Source: Kordiimonadales bacterium (lineage in GTDB: Bacteria; Pseudomonadota; Alphaproteobacteria; Sphingomonadales; Kordiimonadaceae). From it: 64,000 nt of DNA. Position 1 is the first letter of the stretch. Every line of letters starts with the position of its first letter. The stretch spans positions 1 to 64,000 of the forward strand of contig NVTU01000008.1 of the NCBI GenBank assembly GCA_002401685.1, written 5' to 3'. The notes beneath the pieces were generated by a model. That model made no database searches and was not told where the DNA came from. It worked only from the letters and a program-made list of their open reading frames with translations. Below, piece by piece: positions 16,518-25,911 of the stretch. Made by a program: the position numbers and the translations under genes.

Positions 16518-17726
16518 ATGAAATCTGGCGCAGGCAGAGACCGCAGCATCACCAAAAAATGGGCCCGCCAAACCCAAATGGTGCGCGCTGGCAGCATGCG
16601 ATCAGAACTTGGCGAAATGTCAGAAGCCTTGTTTCTGACATCCGGATTTGCTTATGCGAACGCTGAACAGGCGGAAGCGCGCTTTAACGGCAGCGAAGAG
16701 GGCTTTACCTATTCGCGCCAAACCAACCCCACGGTTTCAATGTTTGAAGAACGCATGGCCGTACTGGAAGGCGCAGATATTGGCCGCGCCACCGGTACAG
16801 GCATGGCAGCGATGACAGCGTCGTTGCTCGCAGGGCTAAAAAGCGGTGATCACGTGCTCGGGTCGCGGGCACTTTTTGGATCGTGTCGTTGGTTGATGGA
16901 TGAGCTCCTACCTCGTTACGGAATCGAAACGACGGTTATTGACGGTACTGATATGGAGGCGTGGAAAGGGGCCGTACAGAATAACACACGTGCCTTTTTC
17001 ACTGAAACACCGGCAAACCCTACGCTTGAAATTGTTGACCTTAAAGCCGTGGCTGACCTTGCGCATGAGAACGGCGCAAAACTTATTGTTGATAATGTTT
17101 TCGCAACGCCTGTATTGCAGCGCCCTATGGAACTTGGTGCCGATATTGTTTGTTACTCAACAACAAAACACATTGACGGCCAGGGGCGGTGCTTGGGCGG
17201 TGTAATTCTCTGCGACAAGGAATGGGATGAAGAGTTCCTCTATCCGTTTTACCGCCATACCGGCTGCGCAATGTCGCCCTTCACCGCATGGGTGATGCTT
17301 AAAGGGCTGGAGACAATGGGCCTACGCGTGCACGCAATGTGTGATGCTGCGGAAGATATCGCCCTTGCGCTTGCTGACCGAGTAACGGATGTGCGTCACC
17401 CATCTCTCGCGAGTTTTGGTCAGTCGGAGCTTGCGTTCTCTCAAATGGATCGCGGCGGCACCATGGTGGTTTTTGAGTTGCCTGGCGGGCGCGATCAGGC
17501 ATTCCGCTTTCTCAATGCCCTAGAGATAATTGATATCTCAAATAATCTCGGTGACAGTCGGTCAATCGCCACGCATCCGTGGAGTACAACACATAAAGCC
17601 CTAGCGGAAGAAACCAGGCTAGAGCTTGGCATCACACCCGGCCTCATCAGGCTCTCTGTTGGGCTCGAGGATACTGAAGACCTAAAGGACGATCTTTTAC
17701 GTGCCTTAGAAATTGCGGGGAGTTAA
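16518..17726 (+). CDS. metZ: O-succinylhomoserine sulfhydrylase
   Basis: This PLP enzyme joins O-succinylhomoserine and sulfide to homocysteine in methionine synthesis. The ATG at 16518 follows AAAGGA; the track start 28 codons upstream is not supported. Motifs include FTYSRQTNPTVSMFEERMA, ETPANPTLEIVDL and CYSTTKHIDGQGR with the PLP-binding lysine near residue 217, then DLKDDLLRAL at the end. These fit the Cys/Met metabolism PLP family, and the 402-residue length and motif detail favour MetZ over MetB/MetC. ApaG follows five bases later. Confidence 0.88.
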   Translation: MKSGAGRDRSITKKWARQTQMVRAGSMRSELGEMSEALFLTSGFAYANAEQAEARFNGSEEGFTYSRQTNPTVSMFEERMAVLEGADIGRATGTGMAAMTASLLAGLKSGDHVLGSRALFGSCRWLMDELLPRYGIETTVIDGTDMEAWKGAVQNNTRAFFTETPANPTLEIVDLKAVADLAHENGAKLIVDNVFATPVLQRPMELGADIVCYSTTKHIDGQGRCLGGVILCDKEWDEEFLYPFYRHTGCAMSPFTAWVMLKGLETMGLRVHAMCDAAEDIALALADRVTDVRHPSLASFGQSELAFSQMDRGGTMVVFELPGGRDQAFRFLNALEIIDISNNLGDSRSIATHPWSTTHKALAEETRLELGITPGLIRLSVGLEDTEDLKDDLLRALEIAGS

Positions 17727-17731
17727 ACCCG

Positions 17732-18154
17732 ATGAGTGAAGAACTGATTAAAGAACTACCAACTTTTGAAGCCGTTACAGACGAAATACGCGTGGCTGTT
17801 CAGTCCTATTTTCTGGCGGCACAATCGGACCCGGATAATGATCAGTATTTTTGGGCTTACCGGATAAAAATCAGCAACGAGAGTGACGCTAGCGTGCAGC
17901 TTCTCAGCCGTCACTGGATCATTACTGACAGCAACGGCAAGCGAGAGGAAGTAATAGGCGACGGTGTTATTGGTGAGCAACCGCGCATTCCACCGGGCAA
18001 GCACTTTACCTATACCAGCGGCTGTCCGCTAGACACGGCATCCGGCTTTATGCACGGCACATTTGATATGCTCGGCGGAAAAAATCGGCTTTTTACTATT
18101 GCCATTCCGGCGTTTTCGCTCGACAGTCCCTACTGCTCAGAAATTATCAACTAG
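17732..18154 (+). CDS. apaG: ApaG domain protein
   Basis: The 140-residue protein is essentially one ApaG domain: YFWAYRIKISNESDASVQLLSRHWIITDSNGKREEV, GEQPRIPPGKHFTYTSGCPLDTASGFMHGTF. The fold is a fibronectin-III-like beta sandwich; ApaG is linked to Co2+/Mg2+ handling and Ap4A in enterobacteria, but its biochemical role is unclear. It follows metZ by five bases, the same neighbour pair I recall from other alphaproteobacteria, so it is probably co-transcribed. Confidence 0.93.
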   Translation: MSEELIKELPTFEAVTDEIRVAVQSYFLAAQSDPDNDQYFWAYRIKISNESDASVQLLSRHWIITDSNGKREEVIGDGVIGEQPRIPPGKHFTYTSGCPLDTASGFMHGTFDMLGGKNRLFTIAIPAFSLDSPYCSEIIN

Positions 18155-18203
18155 ATTCCAGCGCTTTAGCGCCCGGAACAAGGTAATAAAATGGTAGTGA
18201 AAT

Positions 18204-19652
18204 TTGCTTGATCTTAGACCAGTCTTCTTTTCACTTGGGTCGCTTATATGCATGCTGTCTTTGGGGATGGCTGTACCGGTTACCGTTGATCTTCTGGCAG
18301 GGAACCCCGATTGGGGCGTGTTTTTCCTCTCCTTACTTTTAACGCTCACGGTTGGCGGCATGCTGGCGCTCGCCAATAGGGATACAGGCAACGCCTTGAA
18401 CCTGCGGCAAGCCTTTCTGCTTACCAGCTTGGCTTGGTCAGTTCTGCCGGCTTTTGCGGCGCTGCCGCTCGCTTTTTCAGATTTAGGCCTTTCCTTTACC
18501 GACGCTTACTTCGAGGCCATGAGTGGGCTTACGACCACAGGTTCCACCATTATCAACGGACTAGACAATGCGCCGCCCGGCATTTTGATATGGCGCGCGC
18601 TCCTACAGTGGTTTGGTGGCATCGGTATTATCGTGATGGCCGTGGCCGTGCTACCAATGCTGCAGGTCGGCGGCATGCAAGTATTTAAGGGCGAAAGTTT
18701 TGATAGCGTAGAGAAAATATTGCCGCGCGCCGGGCAAATTTCTGGTGTGATAAGTGGGCTCTATATCGCTTTTACTGCGCTGTGTATTTTACTGTATTTG
18801 CTAGCAGGTATGAGCATATTTGATGCCTCAGCCCATGCAATGACAGTGATTGCTACGGGTGGCTTTTCCACGTCTGACGGCTCCATCGGTCATTTTGATA
18901 GCTTCTCCATCGATATGATCACCGTGGCCTTCATGATCATTGGCTCCGTGCCTTTCATCCTCTTTTTGCAGGTGCTGCGCGGTAGGCCGCTTGCGGTATG
19001 GAAGGACGAACAAGTACGCGGTTTCCTCAAGCTTGCCGGGCTCCTATGTGTCAGCGTCACGCTGTGGCTGGTAATATGGAAAGATTTCACCCCAGTTGAA
19101 GCCTTTCGGTACGGTACATTCAATATTATCTCTGTCCTCACAGGCACTGGATATGCGACCACTGATTATAGCCAGTGGGGCAGTTTCTCTGCGACCTTGT
19201 TTTTCATGGTGATGTTCATTGGCGGCTGCGCTGGCTCCACAAGTTGCGGTATCAAGATCTTCCGTTTTCAGGTGTTATTGAAATCAATGCGCAGCTGGAC
19301 AAATCACATCACTCAACCCAACGGCATTTTTGTGCCCAAATATAACGGCCGGCCCATTCCCGCCGACGTGAAAAGCAGTGTGATGGCGTTCATGACATTA
19401 TTCATGGCCATTTTTCTGCTGCTCGCAATGGCGATCGCAGGCACCGGTGAGGATTGGATCACATCTTTCTCAAGCGCGGGGTCTGCTCTTGCCAACGTTG
19501 GGCCAGGGCTAGGCGAAAAAGTTGGACCGTCAGGAAACTTTTCAGGGCTTACAGATACAGCCAAATGGTTGATGTCTGTCGGCATGCTTGTTGGCCGCCT
19601 TGAAATATTCTCGGTTTTGGTTCTGTTTTCCCCAGCTTTCTGGCGCGGATAA
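18204..19652 (+). CDS. trkH: Trk-type potassium uptake protein (TrkH)
   Basis: The protein has about 10-12 membrane segments and four P-loop-like selectivity regions, for example AMSGLTTTGSTI, VIATGGFSTSDGS, LTGTGYATTDY and ANVGPGLGEKVGPSG, as in the TrkH/KtrB pore. GGCAGSTSCGIKIFRF is the typical intracellular gate region. It imports K+ together with a TrkA-type cytoplasmic subunit, which is not in this window. The start is a TTG at 18204; no in-frame ATG lies upstream. Length (482) is normal. Confidence 0.93.
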   Translation: MLDLRPVFFSLGSLICMLSLGMAVPVTVDLLAGNPDWGVFFLSLLLTLTVGGMLALANRDTGNALNLRQAFLLTSLAWSVLPAFAALPLAFSDLGLSFTDAYFEAMSGLTTTGSTIINGLDNAPPGILIWRALLQWFGGIGIIVMAVAVLPMLQVGGMQVFKGESFDSVEKILPRAGQISGVISGLYIAFTALCILLYLLAGMSIFDASAHAMTVIATGGFSTSDGSIGHFDSFSIDMITVAFMIIGSVPFILFLQVLRGRPLAVWKDEQVRGFLKLAGLLCVSVTLWLVIWKDFTPVEAFRYGTFNIISVLTGTGYATTDYSQWGSFSATLFFMVMFIGGCAGSTSCGIKIFRFQVLLKSMRSWTNHITQPNGIFVPKYNGRPIPADVKSSVMAFMTLFMAIFLLLAMAIAGTGEDWITSFSSAGSALANVGPGLGEKVGPSGNFSGLTDTAKWLMSVGMLVGRLEIFSVLVLFSPAFWRG

Positions 19653-19724
19653 GGAAGCTGCGCCGCGCATTAAAGCTAGGGCATGTTATGCCTGTGTTCA
19701 GGTTGGGGAGCTATACTGGCTATT

Positions 19725-20555
19725 ATGAAACATCTGCTTACAGTACTTTTCATATTCTTTGTTAGCGCTTGGGCGCCTGCATCTGCGACCGACGGGCTCC
19801 CTGGCGCGGAAGAATATGTGCGGGGCGACTATTACAAAGCTCGAACTATAGCGAGAACTGCCAATACCAGTGATGGCTACGCAAATGCCTGCCAAAGCGG
19901 GTTGGTTATTGGTGGGTTTTTAGAAACAGGGGACGAGGCGGTAGCGGCACTACACGGTGCTATTAGTGACTGCATCAAAGCCCTTGAACTGGCTCCAAAT
20001 CATTATCTTGCAAAACTCAGTCTGTCTGTCGCCCTTAGTTTTGAAGGCAAACGCCTGAAGAAAATCATTTATCCAAAACATGCCAAAGCTCTAATTGAGC
20101 AACTGATGCAGCAAGAAAATAAAAACCCAATTGGGTTCGGCGCCATGGGGGCATGGCATTCTGAAATTAGCGCTGCTGGGTTTTTCGCACGGCTTCTGCT
20201 AGGGGCGCGGCGAAAAAACGCCGAATTTTTCTACGTTCGTGCGCTGGAACTTGGCGTAGACGACTATGCGTTAAAGTTAGAACACGTAAAATTTTTAGCG
20301 CGCGGCAAGAAAGCTGAGCGGAAGCAAGCGACAAAGCTCGCAGGTGAATTATTAGCATTACCAACAGATAATGCCTTTGATGATATGCTTAAGGGTAGGT
20401 GCCGTCTTTTACTTGACGCCATACGAGTTGGGAAAAAAAGATTTATAAAACAAACGCTTATTGATATATCTGCATTCAAGAGCATTGCCAGTTTTAGAAA
20501 GTTGAAGGCCTACCCACTGAATAAAGTTAATATACTAACTTTATTGAAGTCATGA
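19725..20555 (+). CDS. Secreted helical repeat protein of unknown function
   Basis: The ATG at 19725 gives MKHLLTVLFIFFVSAWAPASA, a standard signal peptide; the track start 14 codons upstream spoils it. The 276-residue product is alanine/leucine-rich and probably helical, with a TPR-like stretch (GAISDCIKALELAPNHYLAKLSLSVALS) near residues 80-107 and two cysteines (NACQSGL, ISDCIKA). It overlaps the cytochrome b561 start by ATGA, so it belongs to the cytochrome b561-YceI-YceI operon. Function unknown. Confidence 0.65.
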   Translation: MKHLLTVLFIFFVSAWAPASATDGLPGAEEYVRGDYYKARTIARTANTSDGYANACQSGLVIGGFLETGDEAVAALHGAISDCIKALELAPNHYLAKLSLSVALSFEGKRLKKIIYPKHAKALIEQLMQQENKNPIGFGAMGAWHSEISAAGFFARLLLGARRKNAEFFYVRALELGVDDYALKLEHVKFLARGKKAERKQATKLAGELLALPTDNAFDDMLKGRCRLLLDAIRVGKKRFIKQTLIDISAFKSIASFRKLKAYPLNKVNILTLLKS

Positions 20556-21175
20556 AGAATAATGCCGCCAATACAAAACAAAGTGGATACACGCTGGTTG
20601 CCATGACCCTCCACTGGGTCTTGGCCGCTTTAATAACGTCTCAGTTCCTGGTGGGACCCGTGATGACACGGCTTTCGGATGCGGATGCCGACTTACAGTT
20701 TACGCTCTATCAATTCCATAAGTCGATTGGCATAACTATATTGATCCTGATGGGCATCCGGTTGGTATGGCGCATACTGCACAAACCACCCGCCCTGCCT
20801 GAGGACTTTCCCGCTACTATCGTTACTGTCTCAAAGGTGGTTCACGGGACCCTCTATGCCTTGGTGATTATCCTTTGCTTAGTTGGCTGGTCGTTGGTCT
20901 CTGCGTCACCCTACAATATTCCTACCGTCTTATTTGGTGAAGTCGTCTGGCCGCATATCTGGTTTATGGAGCAACTAACCGATAAACAGGCCGCAGAAAC
21001 AGCTTTAAAAGCTGTACACACGTATGGCGCTTATGTCCTTCTAACACTTGTAACTCTGCATACTTTCGCAGCGCTGTATCACCAGTTTTACCGTAAAGAT
21101 GGTCTTATAGGGCGCATGTTGCCTTTCGCGCCGCGTGCGCCTAGCGCACCGAACCCCGCAAAGGAAAAAGGATGA
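20552..21175 (+). CDS. Cytochrome b561 family protein
   Basis: Four membrane helices carry conserved histidines suited to bind haem b: TLHWVLAALI, FHKSIGITIL, VVHGTLYALVII and LVTLHTFAALYHQF. This matches the bacterial b561 (CybB) family, a quinol-linked electron carrier of the inner membrane. It is joined by ATGA overlaps to an upstream secreted protein and a downstream YceI gene. The b561-YceI neighbour pair is also known in E. coli (yceJ-yceI). Confidence 0.9.
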   Translation: MKNNAANTKQSGYTLVAMTLHWVLAALITSQFLVGPVMTRLSDADADLQFTLYQFHKSIGITILILMGIRLVWRILHKPPALPEDFPATIVTVSKVVHGTLYALVIILCLVGWSLVSASPYNIPTVLFGEVVWPHIWFMEQLTDKQAAETALKAVHTYGAYVLLTLVTLHTFAALYHQFYRKDGLIGRMLPFAPRAPSAPNPAKEKG

Positions 21176-21741
21176 CGACAAAAACCCTGATAGTTTGTTT
21201 TCTGCTTTCCGTATTTTCCGCAAGCGCGTTGGCCAGCGACTGGATCATTGATAAAGAGGCCAGCCACGTCAGTTTTTTTGCCAAGCAAACGGGTAATAAG
21301 TTCACAGGGTCCTTCAGCAGGTTCACTATTGAGGTGTCCTTTGACCCATCACACCCAGAAAGTGGTTCAATTACCGCGAAAATTGATATGACGTCGTTGG
21401 ACGCTGGCGACAAGCAGCGCAACATCGCCCTCCCCGGCAAAGAATGGTTTGATAGTGAGATTTTCCCAACGGCCAATTTTGTATCTTCATCGATGTCTAA
21501 AACCAGCGACGGCACCTATGTTGCTCGTGGCGCCCTAACCTTGCACGGCGTGACAAAGCCCATCTCTTTGCCTTTTACTTTTGTTGAAAGCGAAGGGAAA
21601 GCTCGGGTCACCGCGATGATCTCGCTCAATAGAGGTGATTTTGGTGTCGGATCTGGTGCATGGGCAACAGGAAAATGGGTCAGTCTTGAAGTTGGCGTGG
21701 AAATATCCATCGTTGCTGAGCGCGCAGGAGAGAGCCAATAA
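21172..21741 (+). CDS. YceI family periplasmic protein (copy 1)
   Basis: A signal peptide (MTTKTLIVCFLLSVFSASALASD) precedes a lipocalin-like YceI domain: WIIDKEASHVSFFAKQTGNKFTGSFSRF, SGSITAKIDMTSLDAGDKQRN and GALTLHGVTKPISLPFTF. YceI proteins bind long isoprenoid or quinone-like lipids in the periplasm. It overlaps the b561 gene by four bases, and its stop overlaps the next YceI gene's start (TAATG), so all are in one operon. The partner lipid here is unknown. Confidence 0.9.
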   Translation: MTTKTLIVCFLLSVFSASALASDWIIDKEASHVSFFAKQTGNKFTGSFSRFTIEVSFDPSHPESGSITAKIDMTSLDAGDKQRNIALPGKEWFDSEIFPTANFVSSSMSKTSDGTYVARGALTLHGVTKPISLPFTFVESEGKARVTAMISLNRGDFGVGSGAWATGKWVSLEVGVEISIVAERAGESQ

Positions 21742-22370
21742 TGCCCTACAGAAAGAACTTGAAAATTGCCGCTATCGGCATGCTGCTTTTACTGGCTGGC
21801 TGCGCGTCTCTAGCCAAAATAATTTATCCTGTCATCACAGATCCACTCAAAAGCAAGCCTGGCGTCTACGCACTGGATAGCGACCACGCCAATATTATAT
21901 TTTCGCTCAATCACTTGGGGTTCTCCCTGCACCACGGCCGCTTCAACAAAATCTCTGGGTCGCTAGAGCTGGACACAAGCGCACCGGAGGCCAGTTCGTT
22001 ATTCATAACCATCAACACAGCCAGCATTGATACCAATAGTCAGGTTTTGGATGATGACCTCCGATCACCGAAAATGTTTGATGCCGCAGCTTTCCCAGAG
22101 GCGACTTTCCAAAGCACGGTCATTCGCCTAACAGGCGACACAACAGCCGTGATAGAGGGGATGCTTAATATTAAAGGTGTGAAAAAGCCTGTAACCATTG
22201 AAGCAACATTCATTGGCAGCGGCGTAAACCCGCTGAACGGATTGCAAACTATTGGGTTTAGCGGGAAAGGTAGCTTCAAACGATCAGACTTTGGCCTGAA
22301 CGAATGGCTACCGTTTGTTGGGGATGATATAGCGCTGATAATAGAGGCGGAATTCACCCGCCTCAAATAA
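21741..22370 (+). CDS. YceI family lipoprotein (copy 2)
   Basis: The N-terminus MPYRKNLKIAAIGMLLLLAGCASLAK has a lipobox (LAGC), so unlike copy 1 this YceI protein should be lipid-anchored. The domain follows: GVYALDSDHANIIFSLNHLGFSLHHGRF, LELDTSAPEASSLFITINTASIDTN, GMLNIKGVKKPVTIEATF and GKGSFKRSDFGLNEW. Soluble copy 1 and anchored copy 2 in the same operon, downstream of b561, suggest a relay of a hydrophobic carrier (inference). Confidence 0.9.
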   Translation: MPYRKNLKIAAIGMLLLLAGCASLAKIIYPVITDPLKSKPGVYALDSDHANIIFSLNHLGFSLHHGRFNKISGSLELDTSAPEASSLFITINTASIDTNSQVLDDDLRSPKMFDAAAFPEATFQSTVIRLTGDTTAVIEGMLNIKGVKKPVTIEATFIGSGVNPLNGLQTIGFSGKGSFKRSDFGLNEWLPFVGDDIALIIEAEFTRLK

Positions 22371-22423
22371 TTAACTGCCTAATCAAAAATATTTAGGCAC
22401 ACTAAGCATTTGATACTTAGTGT
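22344..22423. terminator. Cluster of three hairpins between convergent genes
   Basis: Three stem-loops follow one another: GAGGCGG/CCGCCTC inside the end of the second YceI gene, TGCCTAA/TTAGGCA, and ACACTAAG/CTTAGTGT reaching the stop of the TerB-like gene. None has a strong T-run, so this is a likely but not certain two-way termination zone. Confidence 0.5.
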
Positions 22424-22833
22424 TAAAACCGTTTTTGGCGGCTAGCAATACCGCGTTCAATTGCTGCGGCTGTTAGCCGATCGATATTAAAATGGTGGCG
22501 GATCATTTCCAGAAGGCGCAATTCTTCTTGGCTTAAATTACCATCTGATGCAGCCACTTCGCACGCGAGCGCATAAACAAGGTCAAGATGTGTTTCAGGT
22601 ACAGCTTCGTGAACAAGACCAAGAACGGCATCAAGCCCTTCTTCACTTTGAAGAAGGTCGATGCAGCTTTCGGTATCAGCGCGGAGTTTTTCAACGTTAT
22701 AGTCCTGAAAGGCAGGAAGATACCCGACAAGACCTGTCATGCGGGTTAACTCGCTGTCCGTCATTTTATTATCCGAAGCCGCAACTGTGACCATGGTGTA
22801 AACGAGGGCGGTTTCTGGGCTGACTGTAGACAT
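22423..22833 (-). CDS. TerB-like (tellurite resistance B fold) protein
   Basis: The start at 22833 follows GGAGAG at good spacing; the track start is seven codons further up. The 136-residue helical protein has two copies of an acidic metal-binding pattern typical of TerB-like domains, VAASDNKMTDSELTRM and VAASDGNLSQEELRLLEMI. TerB-fold proteins are widespread and often unrelated to tellurite; no other ter gene is here. It is convergent with the YceI operon, and the large helicase gene lies upstream on the same strand. Confidence 0.8.
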   Translation of the reverse strand: MSTVSPETALVYTMVTVAASDNKMTDSELTRMTGLVGYLPAFQDYNVEKLRADTESCIDLLQSEEGLDAVLGLVHEAVPETHLDLVYALACEVAASDGNLSQEELRLLEMIRHHFNIDRLTAAAIERGIASRQKRF

Positions 22834-22958
22834 ATAACTCTCCTTTGTCCGCAAACTATAATGCGAACTCCAGCTTCACAAGGGAAATAAACATCCCTTC
22901 TCTGAGGAAGGGATTCTTTAGCGGAATAACCTCTGAAGTTTGGGTTGTTTCTTGCCTT

Positions 22959-25790
22959 TTATGCTGGCTGCAGGGGCAAAAATTCACGAACAATTTGTAC
23001 GGCTTCACTCAGCCCTACTCGCTGCCTCTCAACACCTTCTGGCAGTGCCTCAAGAAGTCGTGTTGGGGTCTGGCCATCGAGTATCACAAACACACCCCTA
23101 TCATCGGTGCGCCTGATCAGTCTTCCGTATGCTTGTGAGAGTTTCAAACGTGCGAGCATTTCGTCATACTGCCTGCCACCAAAGGCCGCGCGGCGGGCAC
23201 GGTGCAGCAGGTTAGGCCTAGGCCACGGCACCCGGTCAAAAACAATCAGCCGCAGGCTATCACCCGGCACATCAACGCCGTCGCGTACAGCGTCTGTTCC
23301 CAGCAAGCAGGCATCTCTGTCATCCCGGAATATATCCACAAGTGTCGCGGTATCAACCGGGTCAACATGCTGGCCGTAAAACGGAATACCCTCTTCTTCC
23401 ATCGCGCCAGCGATATGAGAATAAGTCATCCGCAAGCGACTAATCGCCGTGAACAGCCCAAGCGCGCCGCCGCCAGACGCTAAAAACAAGGCCCGGTACG
23501 CGCTTGCCACTTGCTGCGGGTCGTTTTTGTTCACATCGCCCACGACAATAATTTTCGTTTGTTTGTCGTAGTCAAAGGGCGACGCCACATAAAGACGTTT
23601 AGGCGGCACCAGCAAATGCTGTGCACCGGTGCGCATATCGGCGCTCGCCCAGTTTTCTTCACCATCTGATTTATCCCTGAGCGTGGCCGAGGTAATGAGC
23701 ACACCGTGCGCATTTTCCAGCACCACACTGGCAAAAGGCTTGGTTGGATCAACAAAATGGCGGCAATAGGCAATATCTCGCTCGCGGCCATCAATGCGGT
23801 CAACGGCCAGCCAATCGACAAAATCGTCCGGTACAGAGCCGCCGAGACCTTCGGTGATTGCAGCCCATGTGGTTACAGTGTCCGCCCGCATTCGAAGCGA
23901 CCGGGCGCTTGCCTCGAGCCTGCCACGCGAACTGCTATCAAGGACATCCGCATCTTCATCAAGGCGCTGTATCAGCAAAGTCGCTAGCCCCGTCATTGGC
24001 CGCGCCAAGTTTGCAAGACCGGTGAAAAGCGCCTGCGCAGCATCAACCAAACCTTCGATCGGGTCTGCGATACTGGCCTCAAGCGAATGCGGACCCCTTG
24101 CATCTGACCGCGCCATTACTTGTGCCCGCAAAAGCATTAAAAATGTTTCAAAGCGAGTGATCGGCGCTGCGCCTGTAACTCGGCCGAGCCAATTGTCTGA
24201 GGGCAGCAGGCGTGCGGCTTCTAAAATATCATCAAGCAATTCTTTGGCGTCGTCATCATCTGTGATGAGCTCTTCAACACGGTTCTTCAGTCCCCGCGCC
24301 CTGGTATTACCACCGTTTTCTTTACCCCGCAGCCAGCGTCTCAAATCCGCGCCCTCTAGGCCCGATAGGTGCACACTAAAGGCGCTGTCAGCGGCTTCAA
24401 AAACATGGTGCCCTTCATCAAAAACTATCCGTTTCGGCAAATCCGGGTCCCCGGCCCGGCTTGCCGCTTGCGCCACTACCAGCGCATGGTTTGCCACCAC
24501 CAAATCTGCATGCTTTGATTTCCGTACGCTTTTCTCGATGAAACAGCGCCTGAAGTGCGAGCAGGCTGAATAGAGGCATTCACCGCGCCTGTCCGTTAAG
24601 CCCGCAATCCGGCCACGGCCGAAGTGGGCGCCAAGCCAGCTAGGGAAATCGCCGCCGATCATGTCGCCGTCTCGGCTATAGCGCGCCCAGCGGGCCACCA
24701 GCCCGATCAGTATTTTATCGCGGTCCATACCGTCTGCGGGGTTTGAGCGCCCCATAACAGCGCGTGTTGCTTCTTCAAGGTTAAGCAGGCAGGCGTAATT
24801 TTCGCGGCCTTTGCGAATAACAGCGCGTTTGGCTTTGATGCGCGGATCAGGATACAGTTTGGATAGTTCCTGATCCAGCTGGCGCTGAAGGTTCTTAGTA
24901 AATGTCGAAAGCCAAACCGGGCCATCGTTTTTCTCGGCCCAAAGGCTGGCGGGGGCAATGTAACCCAGCGTTTTCCCGGTACCTGTACCCGCTTCCAAGA
25001 GCTGTATATTTGGCCCTTCGGCCATTTCGCGTGGTTTGAAAACATGAGTAGCGGCCGCGGCGTAGCGCTCCTGCCCCTCACGCTTCTCGGATTTTTCACC
25101 TAACAGTTTCGAGAGCCGTGCCTGGCTCTCTTCGCCTAACACTGCATCATCACCAGGCGGCGGCGGCGGTGCACCATCTTCCCATTCTGGCAGCGCCATC
25201 CAAACGTTGAGGCCATCTTCCCGGCTGTGATCCGCATATGTCTCAATAGCACCGATTACCAGCGGCCCCCACGACCAGCCAGCCTTTGCCATCATCATCG
25301 CGACGCGGCTGCCGCCTGCTCGGTACCGGTAGGTTTCAGAACCTGCATCGGCTAACAACCTTTCGGCCACCTGGTGCAAAACCAAGCATTCATCTTCTGA
25401 AGAGTTGATGGTTGTGTCCAACCTCAGCGCCGACAAAAGTCCCGATATCGTCGGCAAACAGTACCGCGCAGGCCGAATGAACGCATAAAGTTCAAGCAGA
25501 TCATACGCCCGAATTTGCGGCACACCCAAGCGCTGGGCCGTCGTAACGCGGTTCACAACGATATGAGGGTTGCGGGTTATGCGATCGCACGCGGCATCAA
25601 GGGATAGCTCCTCAATCTCACCGTCAGCGCTAAAAATCATTGCTGACCGAATGCCGACAACAGCTGTAGGCAAAGACCGAAGGCTCGTGCCTCGGCGTTC
25701 TGCGTCTACAACCAGATCTGCTATTTGTTCTGTCGGCCGATAGTCTTCCATCGGCGCAGCATAGGGGCGAGCAACGGCAAAAAAAAGCAC
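22959..25790 (-). CDS. DinG/XPD-type ATP-dependent DNA helicase
   Basis: The 943-residue superfamily 2 helicase has Walker A LEAGTGTGKTLGYIAP, a DEAH-like FDEGHH box, and cysteines in NYACLLN and ECLYSACSHFRRCF that fit the iron-sulfur cluster of XPD/DinG enzymes. The C-terminal motor ends with GLFTAISRL, GTDAVRDGVDVPG and QAYGRLIRRTDDRG (motif VI). Residues 1-250 are an extra N-terminal region common in alphaproteobacterial homologues. It probably resolves recombination or R-loop structures. The GTG start at 25790 is uncertain; ATG at 25751 is another choice. Confidence 0.9.
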   Translation of the reverse strand: MLFFAVARPYAAPMEDYRPTEQIADLVVDAERRGTSLRSLPTAVVGIRSAMIFSADGEIEELSLDAACDRITRNPHIVVNRVTTAQRLGVPQIRAYDLLELYAFIRPARYCLPTISGLLSALRLDTTINSSEDECLVLHQVAERLLADAGSETYRYRAGGSRVAMMMAKAGWSWGPLVIGAIETYADHSREDGLNVWMALPEWEDGAPPPPPGDDAVLGEESQARLSKLLGEKSEKREGQERYAAAATHVFKPREMAEGPNIQLLEAGTGTGKTLGYIAPASLWAEKNDGPVWLSTFTKNLQRQLDQELSKLYPDPRIKAKRAVIRKGRENYACLLNLEEATRAVMGRSNPADGMDRDKILIGLVARWARYSRDGDMIGGDFPSWLGAHFGRGRIAGLTDRRGECLYSACSHFRRCFIEKSVRKSKHADLVVANHALVVAQAASRAGDPDLPKRIVFDEGHHVFEAADSAFSVHLSGLEGADLRRWLRGKENGGNTRARGLKNRVEELITDDDDAKELLDDILEAARLLPSDNWLGRVTGAAPITRFETFLMLLRAQVMARSDARGPHSLEASIADPIEGLVDAAQALFTGLANLARPMTGLATLLIQRLDEDADVLDSSSRGRLEASARSLRMRADTVTTWAAITEGLGGSVPDDFVDWLAVDRIDGRERDIAYCRHFVDPTKPFASVVLENAHGVLITSATLRDKSDGEENWASADMRTGAQHLLVPPKRLYVASPFDYDKQTKIIVVGDVNKNDPQQVASAYRALFLASGGGALGLFTAISRLRMTYSHIAGAMEEEGIPFYGQHVDPVDTATLVDIFRDDRDACLLGTDAVRDGVDVPGDSLRLIVFDRVPWPRPNLLHRARRAAFGGRQYDEMLARLKLSQAYGRLIRRTDDRGVFVILDGQTPTRLLEALPEGVERQRVGLSEAVQIVREFLPLQPA

Positions 25791-25911
25791 CGATTGATGC
25801 CAAATTTCAGTTGCTGCAGGAAACTGTTCAAAAATAGGTGTTTAACTTGACGGAAGGCCTTAGAATACATAGTGTCCGGCGGCTTTTAACCTTTTTTTCG
25901 TGGTGACTTTT

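Noticed and set aside
23794-24573. 259-residue plus-strand ORF opposite the DinG-type helicase
   Set aside because: It is very Ser/Arg-rich, antisense to the helicase core, and has no start signal.
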